6,235 nt of DNA from Porphyromonadaceae bacterium (GTDB taxonomy: Bacteria > Bacteroidota > Bacteroidia > Bacteroidales > Tannerellaceae), in the NCBI GenBank assembly GCA_003517945.1, contig DOZP01000229.1, forward strand, positions 1,020-7,254, given 5' to 3'. Under the pieces are notes generated by a model. The model did no database searches and was not told the DNA's origin. It saw only the letters and a program-made list of their open reading frames with translations. Shown piece by piece: positions 1-6,229 of this stretch. Each line of letters opens with the position of its first letter. The stretch's first letter is position 1. Made by a program: the position numbers and the translations under genes.

Positions 1-281
1 CTTACTACTTCTACCGAGGCCACAACTTCCTGGATAAAAGGCATATTTGCCCGTTCGGAAAGACCCATGCCTGCGGAACCGGTGATTTTTACCTGAAACT
101 GCGCTCCGGAAAACCGTTTTGTAATGAGACTGATTTCTTCGGCGAAAACCTTATTAATATTTGCCTTATGTCTTTTATATGACTTGTATACAATGTTATT
201 TGCCGCATCTAACACTATTATTTTTAAAGTAGTAGATCCGACATCAACACCTATTTTGTATGTTATAGCTACGTTTTTCAT
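1..281 (-). CDS. CoA-dehydratase activase (BadF/BadG/BcrA/BcrD ATPase family), N-terminal fragment
   Basis: Partial gene: the first 93 codons are present and the rest lies beyond the left edge. The start is the ATG at 281-279, preceded by an A-rich stretch and no Shine-Dalgarno. Residues 10-20 read IGVDVGSTTLK, the first phosphate-binding loop of the ASKHA (actin/hexokinase) ATPase fold in this family. Residues 67-90, with ITGSAGMGL then MPFIQEVVAS, match the conserved second block of 2-hydroxyacyl-CoA dehydratase activases. Such proteins carry a 4Fe-4S cluster and use ATP to inject an electron into a partner dehydratase or benzoyl-CoA-type reductase. The cluster cysteines lie further on and cannot be checked here. 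Bacteroidota often have a very long fused version, but its length cannot be judged. The 134-bp gap upstream (282-415) has no convincing promoter. Its best site is an imperfect -7 box with a one-base spacer (TAATTTG on minus, 346-352). Confidence 0.87.
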   Translation of the reverse strand, partial: MKNVAITYKIGVDVGSTTLKIIVLDAANNIVYKSYKRHKANINKVFAEEISLITKRFSGAQFQVKITGSAGMGLSERANMPFIQEVVASVEVV

Positions 282-415
282 TTTTTATCTGTTTGAAAAA
301 TAGGGAACTTCATTCATCGTATCCCGTTTATACAACCCGGTGAACAAATTATTCACATACCGTTTGCCATCCCGTACGATGGAATTTTTTAATTAAGATA
401 CGATAAAACAGATTT

Positions 416-874
416 TTACGTGATGATTTTCTTTAAAGCATAGACGTAATACTTTAAGGGAGGGATATAAGTGCCGGAAATTATAGGTTGACCGGATAAT
501 AGTTCAGACCGAAGTAGATTCTTTTGAATTCTGAGGAGGGAAAATTGGGTTACATGAATTTTTAGACAGCTTGAAAACCAGTCTGTTGTTCTTGCAACCA
601 GATACAGAAAAAAGGGCGCCGGCATCTCGTCAGGGATTCTCAACAATTGGGACTTCTTAGCTTCAATCCTGGCAATACGCTCTTCTTTTCCGGATATGAT
701 ATAGGATACCAATTCATTTATTTTGTTTGATAAACAGACCAATACCTCGTCACCAGCCGTGACGGTGATTATTTTTTCAGACAAAGAGTTTATCCCTTCC
801 GGACACCGGTTGCTTTCCATAGGGATGAAACTTATCAGTAGAAATAAAATAAAATATTTTAATTCTGTTATCAT
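416..874 (-). CDS. Small unrecognised protein with N-terminal signal peptide
   Basis: I do not recognise this 152-residue protein. I chose the ATG at 874; the reading frame stays open to a TTG at 895, but that would start inside the promoter -7 box. Residues 1-20 are a short polar start followed by a hydrophobic run (YFILFLLISFIP), which fits a Sec signal peptide or a single membrane anchor. C24 follows ESNR, so it is not a normal lipobox. The rest is mixed: a charged, probably helical stretch around 62-78 (KEERIARIEAKK), a hydrophobic patch PAPFFLYLVA at 85-94, and a basic C-terminus rich in Tyr and Lys. Cysteines are at 24, 47 and 103. A perfect TAnnTTTG box 18 bp upstream of the ATG supports a real gene. 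It lies between the activase and the kinase on the same strand, but it has its own promoter and nothing ties it to either. It could be a lineage-specific orphan or a decayed gene. Confidence 0.55.
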   Translation of the reverse strand: MITELKYFILFLLISFIPMESNRCPEGINSLSEKIITVTAGDEVLVCLSNKINELVSYIISGKEERIARIEAKKSQLLRIPDEMPAPFFLYLVARTTDWFSSCLKIHVTQFSLLRIQKNLLRSELLSGQPIISGTYIPPLKYYVYALKKIIT

Positions 875-892
875 AACTTCCGATTGAATGTG

Positions 893-900
893 CAAAGTTA
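893..900 (-). promoter_or_regulatory. Bacteroides-type -7 promoter box for the small exported gene
   Basis: On the minus strand this reads TAACTTTG, a perfect match to the TAnnTTTG -7 element recognised by the primary sigma factor of Bacteroidota. It is followed by CA, as is common. The box ends 18 bp before the ATG at 874, giving a leader of roughly a dozen bases. No TTTG-like -33 element sits at the usual distance of about 19-21 bp. The closest is an ATTG 14 bp upstream of the box (918-915), which is too near. The surrounding 900-960 stretch is strongly AT-rich. Confidence 0.55.
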
Positions 901-996
901 ATACTTTCTTTTATCAATGCGGACATAATAAAAATAATATTTACATTATTTAACTCAGTAGGTCGGCGGGTCGGAAACAAAGGATAAACCTTCCAT

Positions 997-3144
997 TCAA
1001 ACAGATATGGCAAACCAAAACCGGCTGCCTTTTCCTTTTTCGCTTTCTATGCAGAGGCGGCTGCCGTGTTTTTCGATTAATTCCTTACATACAATCAATC
1101 CCAGTCCGCTGCCCGGTTCGCCTGCCGTTCCTCTTTGTGAACGTTGACGGTCAATTTTGAACAGGTGATTCATCTGCTCTTCGCTCATGCCTGTACCGGT
1201 GTCGGAAACCGTAATGGTAAAACCCTCTGTTGAAACGCGTTTCGTTACGCTTCTGCATGGGGAAATGTCCAACGTCACACGGCCGCCTTGCGCCGTAAAT
1301 TTGACGGCGTTGACAAGCAGGTTGCGTATGGCGGTGGCGAGCATATTGTCATCTCCGGTAATTATGGCTGTCGGGGGGGCAAACATGTTGAAGATAACCC
1401 CTTTGTTTTCCGCCATGTTTTTGATCAATCCGATGTCAGGCCGGATAACGTCGATCATGTTGAATTGCGACGGGATATAGGGCATGCGTCCTGTCTGTAT
1501 CTGTGCCCAATTCAACAGTGTATACAGCAGATCAACCTGTTCATCGGCCGATTTGAGCAGTTTTTTATAATAACCGGATAAGGATGCGGCATCCCATTTG
1601 TCGGAATTGTCCAACAACAGTTGCAGGGCATCGCGTTGGGCGATGGCGGGGTTTTTAAGGTCGTGCGAGATGATACTGAAAAACTTGTCTTTGGTGGCAT
1701 TGGTCTCGGCCAATACGCGGGCGCGGCGGGTGCGAAGCCTTACGATGTTGACGAGTAAAGCAAGTAGTATGAAAGTAACGGATAGTCCGCTGACAAGTCC
1801 GTTCTGCCTTGTTTTGTGACGGTTTATTTCGGTCTGCTGGCGTTCTATTTCGAGTTCTTTTTCAGCGGTTTCGTATTTGATTTGGAAATTGCTGATCTGG
1901 TTGTTCATTTCGACATAATACAGTGAATCGTCAAGTAATATACATTTTTCTAGCCATTCAAGCGCTAACGCAGGTTCATCTGCGGCGCGATGGAGTTGGT
2001 ACAGCTTGTCGTAGGTCACGGATAACAGATTGCTGTTTTGAATTTCGAGGCTCGACGCCACGCTTTGTTCATAATAACGGTTGGCTTCCTTAAACATTTT
2101 TTGCGCTGTTTTCAGGTCGCCCAATGTCATCAGGTTAAATGCGATGGATATTTTGCTTTCCGATTGCAAACTCAATTCCAAGGCTTCGAGCAAATTGGGT
2201 TCCGCCTTGTCGAATTCTCCCGTCTTAATCTGAACCATACCCAGGCGACTTAATCCGTCTTCAATTAATTTAGGCGTTCCTATCTCGCGGCAGATGGCAA
2301 GCGATTCGGTGATAACCTGTGTAGCCAAAGCTATGTCGCCGTATTGCAGGTTGTATTCGCCTATCGCACCGAGACAGTTGGCGACAAGGGGTTGATCATT
2401 GATTCTGCGGGCAATCGACAACACATTTTCGATGGTCTGAACCCCGATTTCATGCCTGTTTTTCCGCAAATAAAACATTCCGAGCTGGTAACGTGTTTTT
2501 GTTTCATTCTTGATGTCGCCGGTGGCGGACGAGAGGGCGATGCTTTTTTCAAAGTTGGAAATGGCATTTTCTATTTGGTCGATATAAATGTAAGTAATGG
2601 CAAGTTTACCATAAACGCGGGCAAGCATGGACAGGTTGTTCATGCGTTCGTTGATGCTTATCGCTTCTTCGATGAAGGCGATGGCTTTTTGATATTCACC
2701 TTTGACGACGGCAAAAGAAGACATGCAATAAATCGCCTGAGCGCGGATATGTTCGGGATGATCGTCTGCGGAAAAGACCCAAAGTGTATCCACTATTTCA
2801 CGCCGGTGTGCCAGGTCGCACAGTTCGTTGGCAAGGCGTATTTGTTCCGCCCCCCTTGCCTCCGAATAGGCGGTATATAAACTGTCCGCATTTTGACTTG
2901 ATACAGCCATACTGAAACTGACCGACAGTATGATGCCAATGATAATTCTGGCGCTTCTGCCGGCAAATAATTTTTTAAACAGGCCGGATTTTTTTGACCG
3001 TTTCGACATGTCTTTTTTTACATTCTTGATTCCTTCTTCTTCCGATAACCAACTGTTGCATTGTGTTATTAGCAATTCGGTAAAATACTTTGTTTTCTCG
3101 GCAAGCGCCCGAATTTCTTTTTGGTTGTTTTTCCTTACGTCCAT
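997..3144 (-). CDS. TPR-containing sensor histidine kinase
   Basis: A 715-residue membrane sensor kinase that would autophosphorylate on His and pass the phosphate to a response regulator. Order of parts: charged N-terminal stretch (1-60), signal sequence or anchor at about 66-81 (ARIIIGIILSVSFSMAVSS), periplasmic TPR-like helical repeats (about 130-408), a charged coiled-coil-like stretch (about 413-448), a transmembrane helix (about 449-468), then the kinase core. The core is complete: H-box FFSIISHDLKNP with H494, N-box NLLVNAVKFT with N612, G1 box DTGTGM at 648-653, and G2 box GSGLGL at 678-683. It has no receiver or DNA-binding domain, and no response regulator lies nearby, so it is an orphan kinase within this view. 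I used the first ATG (3144). The ATG at 3009 (MSKRSKK) would put the signal sequence at the very N-terminus and is a serious alternative. The gene diverges from the SPFH operon across a palindromic control region. No terminator hairpin is evident after its TGA stop. Confidence 0.93.
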   Translation of the reverse strand: MDVRKNNQKEIRALAEKTKYFTELLITQCNSWLSEEEGIKNVKKDMSKRSKKSGLFKKLFAGRSARIIIGIILSVSFSMAVSSQNADSLYTAYSEARGAEQIRLANELCDLAHRREIVDTLWVFSADDHPEHIRAQAIYCMSSFAVVKGEYQKAIAFIEEAISINERMNNLSMLARVYGKLAITYIYIDQIENAISNFEKSIALSSATGDIKNETKTRYQLGMFYLRKNRHEIGVQTIENVLSIARRINDQPLVANCLGAIGEYNLQYGDIALATQVITESLAICREIGTPKLIEDGLSRLGMVQIKTGEFDKAEPNLLEALELSLQSESKISIAFNLMTLGDLKTAQKMFKEANRYYEQSVASSLEIQNSNLLSVTYDKLYQLHRAADEPALALEWLEKCILLDDSLYYVEMNNQISNFQIKYETAEKELEIERQQTEINRHKTRQNGLVSGLSVTFILLALLVNIVRLRTRRARVLAETNATKDKFFSIISHDLKNPAIAQRDALQLLLDNSDKWDAASLSGYYKKLLKSADEQVDLLYTLLNWAQIQTGRMPYIPSQFNMIDVIRPDIGLIKNMAENKGVIFNMFAPPTAIITGDDNMLATAIRNLLVNAVKFTAQGGRVTLDISPCRSVTKRVSTEGFTITVSDTGTGMSEEQMNHLFKIDRQRSQRGTAGEPGSGLGLIVCKELIEKHGSRLCIESEKGKGSRFWFAISV

Positions 3145-3164
3145 AACCGGTTGAATCTTGACAG

Positions 3165-3196
3165 CAAAGGTCGGGATACAACAGAGGATTGTCAAT
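3165..3196 (-). promoter_or_regulatory. Candidate promoter for the histidine kinase
   Basis: Read on the minus strand, ATTG (3196-3193) is followed after exactly 20 bp by GACCTTTG (3172-3165). These resemble the Bacteroides -33 TTTG and -7 TAnnTTTG elements, with one mismatch in each; the -7 box has G for the first T. The predicted transcript would begin near 3159, about 15 bases before the ATG at 3144. The layout is an exact mirror image of the plus-strand promoter, and the -33 element falls in the outer end of the left arm of the inverted repeat. The symmetry supports a weak but real promoter. Taken alone, the -7 mismatch would leave it doubtful. Confidence 0.42.
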
Positions 3197-3249
3197 GAGT
3201 AAAATTACTCATATGAAACCCTCGAAATTGAGTAATTTTACTCATTGAC
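3191..3249. repeat. Perfect 21-bp inverted repeat with nested palindromes in a divergent promoter region
   Basis: The arms at 3191-3211 and 3229-3249 are exact reverse complements of 21 bases, separated by a 17-bp spacer. Within each arm lies a 16-bp palindrome, TGAGTAAnnTTACTCA (3196-3211 with AA at the centre; 3229-3244 with TT). The palindrome centres are 33 bp apart, close to three helical turns, so two dimers of a regulator could bind on roughly the same face. The outer five bases of each arm (TTGAC read outward) overlap the candidate -33 elements of both divergent promoters. The most likely role is a paired operator. A cruciform-forming site or a small non-autonomous mobile element is possible. 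It is not a terminator for either gene, since both point away from it. Confidence 0.8.
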
Positions 3250-3275
3250 GCGATTGAAAAGCTACCGTACTTTTG
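3244..3275 (+). promoter_or_regulatory. Promoter for the SPFH / zinc-ribbon operon
   Basis: ATTG (3244-3247) is separated by 20 bp from TACTTTTG (3268-3275). The second element matches TAnnTTTG perfectly and is followed by CA, and the spacing is normal for Bacteroidota promoters. The first element matches three of four bases of the -33 TTTG. Transcription would begin near 3281-3283, leaving a leader of about 115 nt before the ATG at 3397. The -33 element sits in the outer end of the right inverted-repeat arm, so a protein bound to the palindrome 3229-3244 would directly touch the polymerase-binding site. Confidence 0.62.
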
Positions 3276-3284
3276 CATTGGATT

Positions 3285-3347
3285 CCGGCATGAACGGGAT
3301 GTCCGTTGCCGGTTTCCGGATTTTTTTAATTGATACGTGAAACGGAC
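3285..3347 (+). promoter_or_regulatory. Possible attenuator-like structured leader
   Basis: Several complementary segments in the leader exclude one another. CCGGC (3285-3289) pairs with GCCGG (3308-3312), and AACGG (3293-3297) with CCGTT (3303-3307), making a bulged 10-bp hairpin. Alternatively CCGG (3309-3312) pairs with CCGG (3316-3319) just before seven T (3321-3327), a short terminator-like hairpin. GTCCGTT (3301-3307) can also pair with AACGGAC (3341-3347). A 16-codon frame (ATG 3290 to TGA 3338-3340) spans these segments. This would fit an attenuation switch, but the terminator stem has only four base pairs and no energies were computed. It does not match a riboswitch class I know. Confidence 0.27.
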
Positions 3348-3396
3348 GAAGAGGAATAAATGATACCTTTTTATTAACATTTAAATTATATGAATT

Positions 3397-4728
3397 ATGG
3401 GATTAATTAAAGCATTTTCAGGGGCAATTGGCGGTATGTTTGCCGACCAGTGGAAAGATTTTCTGATGCCACAACCCAATGTGCCGGGAACGGCAGCGCT
3501 GTTTAAAGCAGTACCTCAGGGGCAAAACGCAGGACGCGGCTCAAACACAAGCGCTTCAAGCGGCATCATTACGAACGGCAGCAGAATCGTTGTGCCGGAA
3601 GGAACGGCGCTTATCTTAATGCAAGAGGGCGCGATAACAGGCCTCGTGGCCGAGCCGGGAGGATTTGAATACCGGTCGGACGATGTCAATTCACAATCCA
3701 TATTTGCAGGAGACGGCATTATTTCGCCGCTGATCAAGATGTCGTGGGAGAGATTCAAGTTTGGCGGTCAACCCGGCAGTCAACAATCGGCTTTTTATGT
3801 CAATCTGAAGGAAATTCCAAACAACCGGTTCGGTACGCAATCGGAAATTTATTGGGATGATGCGTATTTGGGCGCACAGGTCGGCGCGGTTACCAGAGGT
3901 ACCTATACGATGAAAATCGTTGACCCGATACTGTTTGTGAAAAATTTTGTGCCTTCCAAGTATTTGCAGTCCGGCGCGTCTATATTCGATTTTGCGGATA
4001 TGGACAACGATGCGGGAGCGCAGTTGTTTAATGAAGTGGTAGGTAGTTTATCGGCAGCTTTCTCAAACTATGTCAACGATCCGACGAAAGGTAACCGTAT
4101 TACCAAAATCCAAGGCGACCAGATTGGATTCGCACAATCCCTGTCGCAAGCCGTTGAAGACGGTTATCAATGGCGAACCGACCGCGGACTGGAAATCGTT
4201 AAAGTGGCTTTGACGGCCATCGAATACGACGACGATACGAAAACGTTGTTGAGCGATGTGAAAAAAGCGGACGCTTTGTCGGGTGCGCGCGGCAATTCAT
4301 TCATGCAGCAGTCGGTGGCCCGCGGTATGCAGGCTGCAGGGGAAAACCCGGCCGGCGGCGGAATGGGTATGGCCTTTATGGGCATGGGCATGAATGCAGC
4401 CGGCGGGATGATGGGCGGAATGCAGCAGCCGGCAAGCGGAACGCCCCAGTCGCAGTTTATCCAAAACCAAACACAGCCGCAGCAACAGCAGTTTGCGCCT
4501 CCCCCGCCTCCGCCTTCAGCCCCCATGTTTCATGTGATGATTGGCGGCGCACAGCAGGGGCCGTTCGGTATGGCGCAATTGCAACAAATGGCGCAAACGG
4601 GACAGTTGGCGCCCGATACACTGGTATGGACTGCCGGAATGCCCACATGGGCTGCCGCAGGCGCAACGCCGTCGTTGGCTTCGCTTTTCGGAGCAGCGCC
4701 TCCCCCACCTCCCTCCGGTGTTTACTAA
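3397..4728 (+). CDS. SPFH (Band 7, YdjI-like) protein with C-terminal GYF_2 domain
   Basis: A 443-residue protein of the SPFH family sometimes annotated as 'virion core protein-like' (Band_7_1, related to B. subtilis YdjI). The SPFH part spans about 55-290. Typical features are the N-terminal beta segment GSRIVVPEGTALILMQEGAI, then FKFGG (120-124), FYVNLKEIP (133-141), and the helical segment ending near LLSDVKKADAL. A flexible linker follows: Met/Gly-rich (320-343), Gln-rich (351-365) and seven prolines (368-373 and around). Residues 378-430 form a GYF_2 (DUF4339) domain with QQGPFGMAQLQQM, GQLAPDTLVW and GMPTWAAA. The tail ends in APPPPPSGVY. There is no transmembrane helix, so it is probably cytoplasmic and membrane-associated through oligomers. 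Many relatives end in a zinc ribbon where this one has GYF_2. The start ATG follows an AT-rich leader without a Shine-Dalgarno. A 31-bp gap without a terminator leads to the zinc-ribbon gene, so the two are probably co-transcribed. Confidence 0.92.
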   Translation: MGLIKAFSGAIGGMFADQWKDFLMPQPNVPGTAALFKAVPQGQNAGRGSNTSASSGIITNGSRIVVPEGTALILMQEGAITGLVAEPGGFEYRSDDVNSQSIFAGDGIISPLIKMSWERFKFGGQPGSQQSAFYVNLKEIPNNRFGTQSEIYWDDAYLGAQVGAVTRGTYTMKIVDPILFVKNFVPSKYLQSGASIFDFADMDNDAGAQLFNEVVGSLSAAFSNYVNDPTKGNRITKIQGDQIGFAQSLSQAVEDGYQWRTDRGLEIVKVALTAIEYDDDTKTLLSDVKKADALSGARGNSFMQQSVARGMQAAGENPAGGGMGMAFMGMGMNAAGGMMGGMQQPASGTPQSQFIQNQTQPQQQQFAPPPPPPSAPMFHVMIGGAQQGPFGMAQLQQMAQTGQLAPDTLVWTAGMPTWAAAGATPSLASLFGAAPPPPPSGVY

Positions 4729-4759
4729 CCTATTGTTTACTAATAAAAAAAGAATTATC

Positions 4760-6229
4760 ATGGAAGAGAACATGCCAATGGATATACTGCCCGAACCGCC
4801 TGTAACGGTTCCGACGGATACGATGAACCCTCCGCCTGCCGCGCCCAAAATCGTGCAGACCGACGCCGGCGCCAAAGACGGACAAAACAAATGTCCCAAG
4901 TGTGGAGCAACCGATATTTCGCTGAATGTAAACAACGGTCTGTTACGATGTAATTTCTGCCGCCACGAATTTGAGGCGGAAAAAGTTGCAGGTTTGGAGA
5001 CGGATATCAGCAAGTTGGAAGGGGTCGTCATCGGCTCCGGCGCGCAGGATATTGTGGCGGACACAAACGAGATTTTAACGTTCCGGTGCAGCAGTTGCGG
5101 AGCAGAGGTGGTGATTGATACCGCTTCTGCCACGCAGGCAAGGTGCCACTGGTGTCGTAACACGTTATCGGTCAATCAGCAAATCCCGAATGGCGCTGTG
5201 CCTGATGTGGTTTTGCCGTTTAAGTTGAAGCGCGACGAAGCAAAAGCAGAAATAGAACAATTTGTAAACAAAAGACAGTTTTACGCACATCCGCAATTCA
5301 AAAAGGAATTTGCTGCCGACAATGTGCTGGGCGTTTATTTACCTTACATGATAGTGGATATTAATGCACATGCAACCCTTGCCGGACAGGGCGAAATCGA
5401 AACAAGGCGCTATACGGAAGGTGAGGGTAAGGATAAAACAACCTATTACGATGCCAACCTGTATCATGTGGAAAGAGATTTCGATATCGTCGTCGAAGGA
5501 TTGACGATTGAGTCGAGCGCTGATAAATTGGACAATAAGGCGTCTAACAAAACGAACAATGTCATCAATTCGATTATGCCGTTTGATACTGAAAACAGCG
5601 TTAAGTGGAACGCCAATTATCTGAAAGGCTATACCTCGGAAAAGAGAGATACGAATATCAGTCAGGTAAGCGGAGTCGTTCAAACGCAGGTGCAAGATAT
5701 ATCAAGACACCAGGCCAATGATACCCTGACACAGTACGACCGAGGCGTCGCATGGTCAAAAGAAGACCTGCATGTGAAAGGCGAGCAGTGGAAAGCGGCT
5801 TATTTGCCTGTATGGCTGTACAGTTATTATCAAAAAAACGAAGATTTGATGCACTATGTAGCCGTCAATGCCCGGACAAAAGAAACAATGGGCAGTGTGC
5901 CGATACATAAGATGAAACTGCTTGTTGTATCGGCCATTGTCGAGGTAGTGGGCTTCATCCTTTGGTTGGTTACCTTGCCTTTTTTTGTCAATGACGACGG
6001 CGAACAGCAACAATGGGGCTTGCTCTTTCTGCTTGCAGGGTTTGTTTACTACTTCTTCATCTACAATAAGTACCGGAATGCGGGCGCCCGGCATTTCCAC
6101 GAAAAAGAAACAAAAGCAACCACGGCCAACGTGCGCAAGAATGATGTTTTTGTAAAAGAAAGGAAACGTCTGAGAAATGCAAAAATGGAGGGAGCCAACA
6201 ATACCTCGATACGGGGAAGTACGGTGTAA
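4760..6229 (+). CDS. Double zinc-ribbon membrane protein, YdjG-like (TFIIB-type zinc ribbon family)
   Basis: A 489-residue protein. I chose the ATG at 4760, which follows an A-rich stretch after the upstream stop; the frame is open back to 4541, but only inside the SPFH gene. Residues 11-30 are proline-rich (PEPPVTVP, NPPPAAP). Two zinc ribbons follow: C45/C48 with C64/C67 (CPKC, CNFC), and C110/C113 with C129/C132 (CSSC, CHWC). The central region is soluble and includes the family-like segments LPYMIVD (194-200), YLPVWLYSY (348-356) and VAVNARTKETMGSVPIHK (367-384). Two transmembrane helices lie at about 386-409 and 420-436, joined by an acidic loop, then a strongly basic tail. The predicted topology has both ends in the cytoplasm. 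Relatives are often labelled 'helicase' or 'phage replication' because of the zinc ribbons; no helicase motifs are present. In B. subtilis the YdjG and YdjI relatives act together with PspA at the membrane. The stop codon is six bases from the window end. Confidence 0.9.
   Translation: MEENMPMDILPEPPVTVPTDTMNPPPAAPKIVQTDAGAKDGQNKCPKCGATDISLNVNNGLLRCNFCRHEFEAEKVAGLETDISKLEGVVIGSGAQDIVADTNEILTFRCSSCGAEVVIDTASATQARCHWCRNTLSVNQQIPNGAVPDVVLPFKLKRDEAKAEIEQFVNKRQFYAHPQFKKEFAADNVLGVYLPYMIVDINAHATLAGQGEIETRRYTEGEGKDKTTYYDANLYHVERDFDIVVEGLTIESSADKLDNKASNKTNNVINSIMPFDTENSVKWNANYLKGYTSEKRDTNISQVSGVVQTQVQDISRHQANDTLTQYDRGVAWSKEDLHVKGEQWKAAYLPVWLYSYYQKNEDLMHYVAVNARTKETMGSVPIHKMKLLVVSAIVEVVGFILWLVTLPFFVNDDGEQQQWGLLFLLAGFVYYFFIYNKYRNAGARHFHEKETKATTANVRKNDVFVKERKRLRNAKMEGANNTSIRGSTV

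Noticed and set aside
340..356. Inverted repeat GTGAA-N7-TTCAC upstream of the activase gene, overlapping an imperfect -7 box
   Set aside because: Five-base arms arise easily by chance in AT-rich DNA, and the -7 box has a one-base spacer instead of two. It is too weak to call an operator or promoter.
367..390. Hairpin CCATC/GATGG followed by six T on the plus strand, terminator-like
   Set aside because: The stem has five pairs, no plus-strand gene lies to its left, and on the minus strand it is not followed by T. It is probably chance.
961..974. Short direct repeat of GGTCGG just downstream of the kinase stop
   Set aside because: Two six-base copies with no further structure; there is no hairpin and no T tract in the kinase direction.
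777..1013. A 78-codon minus-strand frame between the kinase and the small exported gene
   Set aside because: It overlaps the ends of both neighbours, covers the promoter and AT-rich spacer, and its translation looks like non-coding sequence.
2344..2880. A 178-codon plus-strand frame within the kinase
   Set aside because: It is antisense to the TPR region, which has clear protein repeats on the minus strand. It has no promoter or recognisable domain.
3145..3195. TTG start at 3195 for the kinase
   Set aside because: It lies inside the left inverted-repeat arm and upstream of the candidate -7 box, so the transcript would not contain it.
3192..3380. A 62-codon minus-strand frame across the inverted repeat
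   Set aside because: It runs through both operator arms and the plus-strand leader, has a biased translation and no promoter. The palindrome and promoter explain the sequence better.
4541..4759. Upstream extension of the zinc-ribbon protein to an ATG at 4541
   Set aside because: It would overlap the GYF_2 coding sequence in another frame and yields an Arg/Trp-rich stretch unlike the family. The ATG at 4760 sits just after the previous stop with an A-rich upstream.
4516..5175. A 219-codon open frame on the minus strand across the junction of the two plus-strand genes
   Set aside because: It is the antisense shadow of two well-supported genes (GYF_2 domain and zinc ribbons). Its translation is low-complexity Ser/Arg-rich with no recognisable domain.
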